Notes under the pieces: model-generated | Databases searched by the model: none | Told to the model about the DNA's origin: nothing | The model's input: only the letters and a program-made list of their open reading frames with translations | From: CALZJC01 sp041574955 | GTDB taxonomy: Bacteria; Acidobacteriota; Thermoanaerobaculia; Multivoradales; JAHEKO01 | Assembly: GCA_041574955.1 (NCBI GenBank) | Contig: JBFGNS010000094.1 | Span: 1 to 17,328 of the forward strand | Reading direction: 5' to 3' | DNA: 17,328 bases | Translations under genes and position numbers: made by a program | Shown: piece after piece, positions 1 to 7,276 of the stretch | Position numbering within the stretch: position 1 is the stretch's first letter | How the letters are laid out: every line of letters begins with the position of its first letter

Positions 1-1737
1 CTCGTCCTCGCGGACGAACTCGATCGCCTGCTCCAGGTTCATCACCCGCGGCGGCACCAGGCGCACCAGCTCGTCGGCCGAGGCGGCGCGCATGTTGGTC
101 AGCTTCTTCTCCTTGGTGATGTTGACCGGCAGGTCGTTGGGGCGCGAGTTCTCGCCCACCACCATCCCGCGGTAGACCTCGTCACCGGGCGACAGGAACA
201 GGCTGCCGCGCGGCTGCAGGTGCTCGATGGCGTAGGCGGTGGCGCGGCCGGCGCGGTCGGCCACCAGGGCGCCGGTGGGACGCTGCACGATGTCGCCCTG
301 CCACGGCTCCCAGCCGTCGAACAGGTGGTTCAGGATGCCGGTGCCGCGGGTGTCGGTCAGGAACTCGGTGCGGAAACCGATCAATCCGCGCGCCGGAATG
401 CGGAACTCCATCCGAACCCGGCCGCTGCCGTGGTTGATCATGCGCGTCATGCGGCCGCGCCGGCTGCCCACCTTCTGGGTGACGGCGCCGACGAACTCCT
501 CCGGGCAGTCGACCTGGAGCAGCTCCATCGGCTCGTGCACCACGCCGTCGAGGGTGCGGGTGACCACCTCGGGCTTGCCGACGGTCAGCTCGAACCCCTC
601 GCGGCGCATCATCTCGACCAGCACGGCGAGCTGCAGCTCGCCACGTCCCGATACCTTGAAGCCTTCGGCGCCGTCGAGCGGCTCGACCCGGATCGCGACG
701 TTGCCGAGCACCTCCTTGTCGAGGCGCTGGCGCAGCTTGCGCGAGGTTACGTGCTCGCCTTCGCGGCCCGCCAGCGGCCCGGTGTTGACGGCGAACACCA
801 TCGACAGCGTCGGCTCTCCGACCTGGACCGGCGGCAGCGGCCGCGGGTCCTCGGGATCTGCCAGCGTATCGCCGATGGTGAACCCCTCGGATCCCGCCAC
901 CGCCACCAGCTCGCCCGGCCCGGCGTCGTCGATCTCAACCCGCGCCAGGCCCTCGAAGCCGTAGAGGTTGGAGATCTTGAGCGGCCGCGGCTCGCCGCCG
1001 GGCCGGCAGGCCACCACGTCGCGGGCGCGCTGCAGCCGTCCGTTGACCACCCGCCCGAGCCCCAGCCTGCCGACGTAGTCGTCGTAGTCCAGGCTGGTGA
1101 TCAGCGCCTGGAGCGGCGCCTCGGGGTCGAACGACGGCGGCGGCACCGAGCGCAGGATCTCCTCGAACAGCGGCTCGAGGGTCTCGTCGGGGCCGTCGGG
1201 CGTGCGCCGGCAGACGCCCTGCCTGGCGTTGGTGTAGAGCACCGGAAACTCGAGCAGCGACTCGTCGGCATCGAGATCGATGAACAGGTCGTAGATCTCG
1301 TCCAGCACCTCGGCCGGGCGGGCGTCCGAGCGGTCGATCTTGTTGATCGCGACGATCGGCGGCAGCCGGGCGGCCAGCGCCTTGGACAGCACGAACCGGG
1401 TCTGCGGCAGCGGCCCCTCGCTGGCGTCGACCAGCAACAGCACGCCGTCGACCAGCGCCAGGATGCGCTCCACTTCGCCCCCGAAGTCGGCGTGCCCGGG
1501 GGTATCGACGATGTTGATCTTGACCTCGCGGTAGCGCACGGCGGTGTTCTTGGCCATGATGGTGATGCCCTTCTCGCGCTCGAGGTCGATCGAGTCGAGC
1601 ACCCGCTCGGCGACGCTCTCGTTCTGCCGGAAGATGCCGCTCTGCCACAGCATGGCGTCCACCAGGGTGGTCTTGCCGTGGTCGACGTGCGCCACGATGG
1701 CGACGTTGCGCAGGTCTGGGCGAAGCTCGGTGGCCAT
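1..1737 (-). CDS. typA: Translational GTPase TypA/BipA (C-terminal end cut by the window)
   Basis: This is a ribosome-associated translation-factor GTPase of the EF-G-like BipA/TypA family, which acts in the cytoplasm and is linked to ribosome assembly and stress or cold growth. The reverse-strand protein starts MATELRPDLRNVAIVAHVDHGKTT. The P-loop is AHVDHGKTT (residues 16-24), switch II is DTPGH (from residue 78) and the base-specificity motif is NKID (132-135). EF-G domain II/III-like sequence and the TypA-specific C-terminal part follow, including RIPARGLIGFRTEFLTDTRG and the GDEVYRGMVVGENSRPNDLPVN region. The ATG at 1737 has a GGGAG ribosome-binding site about 6 bases upstream. 579 codons are present against roughly 600-610 for the family, so about 25-30 residues lie outside the window. 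The gene is divergent from the Tricorn gene. Identification is very secure. Confidence 0.97.
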   Translation of the reverse strand, partial: MATELRPDLRNVAIVAHVDHGKTTLVDAMLWQSGIFRQNESVAERVLDSIDLEREKGITIMAKNTAVRYREVKINIVDTPGHADFGGEVERILALVDGVLLLVDASEGPLPQTRFVLSKALAARLPPIVAINKIDRSDARPAEVLDEIYDLFIDLDADESLLEFPVLYTNARQGVCRRTPDGPDETLEPLFEEILRSVPPPSFDPEAPLQALITSLDYDDYVGRLGLGRVVNGRLQRARDVVACRPGGEPRPLKISNLYGFEGLARVEIDDAGPGELVAVAGSEGFTIGDTLADPEDPRPLPPVQVGEPTLSMVFAVNTGPLAGREGEHVTSRKLRQRLDKEVLGNVAIRVEPLDGAEGFKVSGRGELQLAVLVEMMRREGFELTVGKPEVVTRTLDGVVHEPMELLQVDCPEEFVGAVTQKVGSRRGRMTRMINHGSGRVRMEFRIPARGLIGFRTEFLTDTRGTGILNHLFDGWEPWQGDIVQRPTGALVADRAGRATAYAIEHLQPRGSLFLSPGDEVYRGMVVGENSRPNDLPVNITKEKKLTNMRAASADELVRLVPPRVMNLEQAIEFVREDE

Positions 1738-1986
1738 CGGGAACTCCCGGAATGCGGCGGGGGCTGGGTGGTGCTACGGGCGAGGGGGCGGCGACCGCCG
1801 CGTGGGAGCGGGATCATGTCACGGATGGCCCCCGCGATGCGCGCGCGCAGGGGACGGCCCGGCGCGCCCGGGGACTCCGAAAGCCGGAGCGGTGGAACCC
1901 TCGACCCGCGAGCGCGTACCATGGGGGTGGCGGTGGGAACGCCCGCCGACGCCCCTCCCCCACTTACGATTCCGAGGAGAGAACCG
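1738..1986. other. Divergent intergenic region between typA and the Tricorn-type gene
   Basis: This 249-base G+C-rich spacer must contain the promoters of both flanking genes. I see no convincing -35/-10 pair. The best plus-strand -10 candidate is TACCAT (1917-1922), which lacks a recognisable -35. A short inverted repeat CTCCG/CGGAG (1875-1879 and 1885-1889, 5-base loop) could form a small hairpin. The GAGGAGA at 1974-1980 is the ribosome-binding site for the downstream gene. No small gene is supported here. Confidence 0.5.
1974..1980 (+). promoter_or_regulatory. Strong ribosome-binding site that sets the Tricorn start
   Basis: GAGGAGA lies 6 bases before the ATG at 1987. It decides the start: the same frame stays open upstream to base 220, but that extension is antisense to typA and has no comparable ribosome-binding site. 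Confidence 0.8.
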
Positions 1987-4900
1987 ATGGTCCATCGCAC
2001 CCTCCTGGCGGCCGGGCTCGCCTGCCTGCTCGCCGCGGCCGCCGTGGCGGTCGAGCCCCACGCCGGCATGCTGCGCTACCCCGACGTCAGCGCCAGCCAC
2101 ATCGTCTTCCTCTACGCCAACGACCTCTGGCTGGTGCCCCGCGAGGGCGGCACCGCGCTGCCGCTGGCCAGCCCACCGGGCGCCGAGGGCTATCCCAAGT
2201 TCAACCCCGCCGGCGACTCCATCGCCTTCATGGGCAACTACGACGGCAACGTCGACCTGTACGTGCTGCCAGCCGCCGGCGGCACGCCGCGCCGCGTCAC
2301 CTACCATCCCGACACCGAGGTGCTCACCGGCTGGGCGGACGACGAGCGGCTGATCTTCTACGCCCGCGGCCGCGAGGAGTACCCACGCGCCCAGGAGCTG
2401 TTCACGGTCGCCGCCACCGGCGGCCTGCCCACCAAGCTGCCGGTGCCCTACGGCGCGGTCGGCGCGGTGAGCGCCGACGGTCGCTGGCTGGCCTACACCC
2501 CGCACACGCGCGACCACCGCACCTGGAAGCGCTACCGGGGCGGCATGGCCACCGACATCTGGCTGTTCGATCTCACCAGCCGCGAGTCGCGCCGCATCAC
2601 CGACTGGGAGGGCACCGACACCCTGCCGATGTGGCAGGGCGAGGCGGTCTACTACCTGTCCGACGCCGGTCCCGCCCACCGCCTCAACATCTGGCGGTTC
2701 GACACCGAGAGCGGCGAGCGGCGCCAGATCACCCGCTTCACCGACTACGACGTCAAGTGGCCGTCGATCGGTCCCGGACCCGGCGGCGGCGGCGAGATCG
2801 TCTTCCAGCACGGCGCCGAGCTCCATCTGCTCGACCTGGCCAGCGAGCAGTCGCGGGTCGTCACCGTCACCATCCCGGGCGACCGGCCTCGGCTGCGCGA
2901 GCAGACCGTGGAGGTCGGCGACGACGCCCGCAGCCAGGGAATCTCGCCCACCGGCAAGCGGGCGGTGGTCGAGGCGCGCGGCGACCTCTGGACGCTGCCC
3001 GCCGAGCACGGCTCGCCGCGCAACCTGACCCGCACCAGCGACGCCGCCGAGCGCTCGCCGGCCTGGAGCCCGGACGGCCGCTGGATCGCCTACCAGTCCG
3101 ACGCCGGCGGCGAGTACGAGCTGTACGTCACCGCCTCGGACGGCAGCGGCCAGCCGCGCCGGCTGACCGATGCGCGCCGCCGCTACCTGTACCAGCCGAC
3201 CTGGTCGCCCGACTCCGAGCGGATCGCGTTCTGGGACCAGTCGTCCACCCTGTGGCTGGCTGCCGCCAAGGACGGCGAGCTGACCGAGGTGTTCACCGAT
3301 CCGGGCCAGGGGACGGCGCCTCTGAGCTGGTCGAGCGACTCGCGCTGGCTCGCCTTCTCGGCGCCCGACTCGCTCCGCCAGCCGAACCGCATCCGCCTCT
3401 ACGACGTGGCGTCCGGCCAGCTGTCGACGGTCACCGCGGGGCTGTTCAACGACACCTGGCCGGCCTTCGACCGCGACGGCGAGTGGCTGTACTTCGCCAG
3501 CCAGAGGGAGATCTCCGAGCCGATCTACGAGGACCTGGGAACCACCTGGATCTACGCCCACACCGACCGGCTGTATGCGGTACCGCTCGCCGCCGGCCAG
3601 CCCTCGCCGCTGGCGCCGGAAAGCGACGAGGAGAGCTGGGACGGGGACGAGGACGAGAGCGACGACGACGAGGAGGCCGAGGACGGCGACGACGACGGCG
3701 AGCCGGAACCGGTCGAGATCGACCTCGACGGTTTCGAGCGCCGGGCCGTCGCGCTGCCGGCGGAGCGCGGCAACTTCGGCTCGCTGGCGGTCAACGACGA
3801 GGGCAAGCTGCTGTACACCCGCTTCCCCACCTCGGAGCTGCTCGGCGAGCCGGCGATCCAGCTGCTGGACCTGGACGACGACGACGAGCCCGAGAAGACG
3901 GTGCTCGCGGGCGCCGGGCCGTTCGCCCTGTCGGCCGACGGCAAGAAGCTGCTGGCGCTGTCCGACGGCCGAATGGCCATCGTCGAGGCGCGCCCCGACC
4001 AGAAGCTCGAGCCGCTGTCGACCGACGGCATGCTGAAGCGGGTCGACCCGCGCGCCGAGTGGCGGCAGATGTTCGACGAGGCCTGGCGGCTGCAGCGCGA
4101 CTTCTTCTACGACCCCGGCATGCACGGCGTCGACTGGCCGGCGGTGCGTGAGCGGTACGCCGCGATGCTCGCCGACTGCGCGTCACGCGACGATCTGACC
4201 TACGTCATCCAGGAGATGATCTCCGAGCTCAACGTCGGCCACGCCTACTACCGGCCCGGCAGCCAGGAGGAGTCGCCCGATCTGTCGGTCGGCATGCTGG
4301 GAGCCGACTTCGAGCTCGACTCCGGTGCCTACCGGATCCGCCGCATCCTCGAAGGGGGTCCGTGGGACGTCGACGCCCGCGGCCCGCTCAGCCAGCCCGG
4401 CGTCGACGTCGCCGTGGGCGACTACCTGCTGGCGGTCAACGGTGCGCCGGTCGACACGAGCCGCGACCCGTGGGCCGCCTTCCAGGGGCTGGCGGGCCGC
4501 ACCGTGACGTTGACCGTGAGCTCGCGGCCCGAGCTCGGCGACGACGCCCGCCGGGTGGTGGTGGAGCTGCTCGGCAGCGACTCGAACCTACGCTACCGCG
4601 CCTGGGTCGAGGGGCGGCGCGCCTACGTCGACCAGCGCACCGGCGGCCGCGTCGGCTACGTCTACATCCCCAACACCGGCATCAACGGCCAGAACGAGCT
4701 GGTGCGGCAGTTCGTCGGTCAGCTGCACAAGCCGGCGCTGATCTTCGACGAGCGCTGGAACGGCGGCGGCCAGATCCCCACCCGGTTCATCGAGCTGCTC
4801 AACCGCCCGGTGGTCAACTACTGGTCGCTGCGCGAGGGCGAGGACATCGTCTGGCCCCCCGACGCGCATCACGGCCCCAAGTGCATGCTGATCAACGGCC

Positions 4901-5274
4901 TGGCGGGCTCGGGCGGCGACTACCTGCCGTTCTGGTTCCGCGAAGCGGGCCTCGGCAAGCTCGTCGGCACGCGCACCTGGGGCGGGTTGGTGGGCATCGG
5001 CGGCACGCCGCCGCTGGTCGACGGCACGCGGGTCACGGCGCCCAACTTCGCGTTCTACGAGAAGGACGGCACCTGGGGCATCGAGGGCCACGGCGTCGAT
5101 CCAGACATCGAGGTGATCGACGACCCGGCGCTGATGGCCGACGGTAGCGACCCGCAGCTCGACGCCGCCATCGCCCACATGCTCGAGGAGCTGGAGCGCA
5201 ACCCGTACGCGCCGCCGACGCCACCCGCCTACCCTGACCGCTCGGGAATGGGGCTGCCGGAGAGCGACCGCTAG
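1987..5274 (+). CDS. Exported Tricorn-type serine protease (S41 family, beta-propeller plus PDZ)
   Basis: Tricorn homologues are large peptidases that cut oligopeptides. The 1095-residue length fits the family. Residues 1-21 form a signal peptide (MVHRTLLAAGLACLLAAAAVA), so this copy is probably periplasmic or secreted, unlike the cytosolic archaeal enzyme. Beta-propeller/TolB-like repeats follow, for example AWSPDGRWIAYQSD near residue 359 and TWSPDSERIAF near 405; WKRYRGG lies at 180-186. A strongly acidic Asp/Glu stretch covers about 545-577. The Tricorn C1 region begins near 690, a PDZ-like region near 770-850, and the S41 catalytic core follows. By analogy with archaeal Tricorn the catalytic set is His752 (in ELNVGHAYY), Ser975 (in NGLAGSGGD) and Glu1033 (in WGIEGHGVDPD), so the enzyme looks active. 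The stop faces the mscS stop, 14 bases apart. Substrate is unknown. Confidence 0.93.
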   Translation: MVHRTLLAAGLACLLAAAAVAVEPHAGMLRYPDVSASHIVFLYANDLWLVPREGGTALPLASPPGAEGYPKFNPAGDSIAFMGNYDGNVDLYVLPAAGGTPRRVTYHPDTEVLTGWADDERLIFYARGREEYPRAQELFTVAATGGLPTKLPVPYGAVGAVSADGRWLAYTPHTRDHRTWKRYRGGMATDIWLFDLTSRESRRITDWEGTDTLPMWQGEAVYYLSDAGPAHRLNIWRFDTESGERRQITRFTDYDVKWPSIGPGPGGGGEIVFQHGAELHLLDLASEQSRVVTVTIPGDRPRLREQTVEVGDDARSQGISPTGKRAVVEARGDLWTLPAEHGSPRNLTRTSDAAERSPAWSPDGRWIAYQSDAGGEYELYVTASDGSGQPRRLTDARRRYLYQPTWSPDSERIAFWDQSSTLWLAAAKDGELTEVFTDPGQGTAPLSWSSDSRWLAFSAPDSLRQPNRIRLYDVASGQLSTVTAGLFNDTWPAFDRDGEWLYFASQREISEPIYEDLGTTWIYAHTDRLYAVPLAAGQPSPLAPESDEESWDGDEDESDDDEEAEDGDDDGEPEPVEIDLDGFERRAVALPAERGNFGSLAVNDEGKLLYTRFPTSELLGEPAIQLLDLDDDDEPEKTVLAGAGPFALSADGKKLLALSDGRMAIVEARPDQKLEPLSTDGMLKRVDPRAEWRQMFDEAWRLQRDFFYDPGMHGVDWPAVRERYAAMLADCASRDDLTYVIQEMISELNVGHAYYRPGSQEESPDLSVGMLGADFELDSGAYRIRRILEGGPWDVDARGPLSQPGVDVAVGDYLLAVNGAPVDTSRDPWAAFQGLAGRTVTLTVSSRPELGDDARRVVVELLGSDSNLRYRAWVEGRRAYVDQRTGGRVGYVYIPNTGINGQNELVRQFVGQLHKPALIFDERWNGGGQIPTRFIELLNRPVVNYWSLREGEDIVWPPDAHHGPKCMLINGLAGSGGDYLPFWFREAGLGKLVGTRTWGGLVGIGGTPPLVDGTRVTAPNFAFYEKDGTWGIEGHGVDPDIEVIDDPALMADGSDPQLDAAIAHMLEELERNPYAPPTPPAYPDRSGMGLPESDR

Positions 5275-5275
5275 G

Positions 5276-5302
5276 CCGGCTCAGCGTCTCAGACGCCGCC
5301 GG
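5276..5302. terminator. Possible bidirectional terminator hairpin between convergent genes
   Basis: The perfect inverted repeat GCGTCT-C-AGACGC (5284-5296) is flanked by a second complementary pair, CCGGC (5276-5280) and GCCGG (5298-5302), separated by short bulges. It sits between the convergent stops of the Tricorn gene (5274) and mscS (5289) and overlaps the last codons of mscS. There is no T-run on either side, so it may block read-through only weakly or with help from another factor. Confidence 0.35.
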
Positions 5303-6107
5303 TGGCGACCGGCGCGGTGACCGCGGTGAATCCGCCCTGGCGCAGCAGCGCCTTGGCGCGAAGCGTCAGGTCGGTGGTGAACTGGAACTGATCGCGGCAC
5401 TCGAACGGGTACGCCTTGAGGCGGTAGTGCGTCCCCCAGGGCTTCTCGGCAGCCACCACCGTCACCGGGCGCTCCAGGTTGAGGTACGGACTGGTCAGCG
5501 CCACGTCGGTGAGCAGCCGTCGCGCCTGCTCGCCGTCGTGATCTGGGTCGAGGTAGAAGTCCGCCACGCACATCAGGTCGCGCGCGCCGCTGTTGGCGTT
5601 GTGCACCGGTTGGGTCCAGATCAGGCCGTGGGGAACCGAAACCTCGGTGTCGTCCGGCGTCTTGAGCCGGGCCGTCCGCAGCCCCAGCGATTGAACCTCG
5701 CCGTAGACGCCGCCGATCTCGACCCAGTCGCCGGCACGGTACGGCCGCTCGTAAAGCGCCACCACACCCGCCACCAGGCTGGCGGCGTAGTCCTTGAAGG
5801 CGAAGCCCAGCGCCACCGCCGAGGCGCCGGCGATCGCCAGCAGGTTCTCGGTCGTCGGCTGGATGAAGATCGGCAGCAGCTTGAGGCCCAGCAGCGCCAG
5901 GATCGCGACCCTCAGGATCGGCTCCCACGGCAGGATGCGGAAGCGGAACCGCTCCGGCACCCACGACGCCAGCTTCGGCACGAACCAGCGCACCGCCGCG
6001 ATCAGCAGGGCGGCGGCCGCCACCAGCAGCAGCGCCTGGTCGAGGCGGATCTCGTCCCAGCTGCGGAAGATCTCGGAGGCGGCGCCTCCGGTAGCGGTAT
6101 CGGGCAT
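5289..6107 (-). CDS. Small-conductance mechanosensitive channel, MscS family
   Basis: MscS channels open under membrane tension and release solutes during hypo-osmotic shock. The protein has 272 residues, close to E. coli MscS (286). Hydrophobic segments lie at about 24-43, 64-82 and 88-119. The last is the pore-lining type, rich in Ala and Gly (ASAVALGFAFKDYAASLVAG). It leads into RPYRAGDWVEIGG (121-133), typical of the start of the MscS beta domain. TPDDTEVSVPHGLIWTQPVHNAN matches the family's DGxxVxxPN-type segment, and a soluble C-terminal domain follows. The ATG at 6107 has GAGGAG at 6115-6120, which overlaps the stop codon of the upstream gene (6119-6121), pointing to translational coupling. 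It is the last gene of a probable operon. The family call is secure; its specific role in this operon is unknown. Confidence 0.93.
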   Translation of the reverse strand: MPDTATGGAASEIFRSWDEIRLDQALLLVAAAALLIAAVRWFVPKLASWVPERFRFRILPWEPILRVAILALLGLKLLPIFIQPTTENLLAIAGASAVALGFAFKDYAASLVAGVVALYERPYRAGDWVEIGGVYGEVQSLGLRTARLKTPDDTEVSVPHGLIWTQPVHNANSGARDLMCVADFYLDPDHDGEQARRLLTDVALTSPYLNLERPVTVVAAEKPWGTHYRLKAYPFECRDQFQFTTDLTLRAKALLRQGGFTAVTAPVATGGV

Positions 6108-6118
6108 GATCTGGCTCC

Positions 6119-7276
6119 TCAAAGGTCGTCGATCAGCAGCTTCTGCTGCGCCAGCCGCCGCCGGACCGTTGGGTAGGCCGCCGGCGTCACCACCAGCTCT
6201 CCGCCCTCGCCGGCCACGACGCCCGCGCGCTCCAGCTCCCGCAGCCTGGGCGCCGTTCCACCTGCGCCGGGCACCAGCTCGGCCAGCAGCTCGGGTTCGA
6301 TGCCGTTGTGGATCAACAGCGCCTCGAGCAGCAGGTCGAGAGCGCGGTCCGCGTCTCGCGGCAGCCGGGGCAGCTCGTTCTCGTCCGGCGGCTCGATCCA
6401 CCAGCTCGAGCAGTCACCGTCGTCTCGCGTTCGAAGCTCCGTCCGCCACAAAGCGAGCGCGACGCCCGGATTGCCGCGCGATGCGGCGGCCAGACGCTGG
6501 AAGACGGCCGAAGGGGCCGCGTCTTCGCCGCTTGCGCCGGCCTCCGGCAGCGGCCCGGCGAGCGGCCTGCCGCTGCGGCCGTCGAACAGCTCCAGGCCGC
6601 GGTCGCGAAACGGCGCCGCCAGCCAGCGGCACAGACCGCTCCCCTCGACCGGCGCCGGCGCCCACACCTCGGCGACCTGCCGCTCCAGCTCCAGCGCCCG
6701 GCGCAGGTAGGCCCACGCCCAGCTGTCGCACCCGACCAGCAGCGGCGCGGGCCAGGCCACGAGTCGCTCGACGAGCCGGCGGAAGGTCGCCAGGGCGGAG
6801 GCGCGGCGCAACAGCCACCGCTCGAGAGCCGGCACCACCAGCGGCCGGGACGGATCCGCCGGCGGCCAGGCGGCGTCGAGCCGCTGGGGCTCGAGCAGCT
6901 CGGTGCGCCCGGGCGGCTCGAGCACCGGGTGCCTGCGCGCCCCGGCGAACGCCCGCAACAGGGCCTCGACGCCGGCACCGGGGGGCGCCACGACAACCCG
7001 CGCCGGGCCGGCAGGCCCGGCCATCCAGCCGTCGAGCAGGCCTTCCAGCCCGGGCAGCGCGGTCTCCGGCCCGCCTCTCGGCAGCACCGGCTGGCACTTC
7101 GCCCCGTCCGGTCTCTCGAGGCTGTCGGGCGCCGGTCCCTCCTCGTCGCGCCGCTCACGCCGCAGCCGCGCCCACAGGCGGCGCAAGCGGCCGCGAGCCG
7201 CCTGCGCGGGCGGCTCGGCCGGCGGCCGGAAGTCCGGCAGAAGCACCAGCTCGTCGATCGGCCAGCCGACGCTCAC
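6119..7276 (-). CDS. Unrecognised protein with a degenerate P-loop (possible inactive NTPase)
   Basis: I do not recognise this 385-residue protein as a named family. Residues 93-107 read RVVVAPPGAGVEALL, which has the beta-strand and glycine pattern of a Walker A loop but lacks the Lys and Ser/Thr that contact phosphate. A hydrophobic strand before PALERWLLR (149-157) resembles a Walker B region with Glu152, and LLVGCDSWAWAYL (179-191) looks like a sensor-type strand. The C-terminal third is helical and may contain a winged helix (PRLRELERAGVVAGEGGELVVTP). The N-terminus is Arg-rich and probably disordered (about 17-60). No membrane segment is evident, so it is likely cytoplasmic. The GTG start at 7276 overlaps the preceding stop as GTGA and has GGGAGGG just upstream. 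A STAND-like or AAA-like regulator of the neighbouring membrane proteins is an inference only. Confidence 0.75.
   Translation of the reverse strand: MSVGWPIDELVLLPDFRPPAEPPAQAARGRLRRLWARLRRERRDEEGPAPDSLERPDGAKCQPVLPRGGPETALPGLEGLLDGWMAGPAGPARVVVAPPGAGVEALLRAFAGARRHPVLEPPGRTELLEPQRLDAAWPPADPSRPLVVPALERWLLRRASALATFRRLVERLVAWPAPLLVGCDSWAWAYLRRALELERQVAEVWAPAPVEGSGLCRWLAAPFRDRGLELFDGRSGRPLAGPLPEAGASGEDAAPSAVFQRLAAASRGNPGVALALWRTELRTRDDGDCSSWWIEPPDENELPRLPRDADRALDLLLEALLIHNGIEPELLAELVPGAGGTAPRLRELERAGVVAGEGGELVVTPAAYPTVRRRLAQQKLLIDDL

Noticed and set aside
220..1986. Long in-frame 5' extension of the Tricorn gene (589 extra codons)
   Set aside because: It is antisense to typA, has no domain resemblance, and is preceded by no ribosome-binding site, whereas ATG 1987 has GAGGAGA and opens a clean signal peptide.
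1819..4125. 768-codon minus-strand open frame opposite the Tricorn gene
   Set aside because: Mirror frame of a real gene in high G+C DNA; rich in repetitive Val, Ala, Gly, Arg and Gln with no domain pattern.
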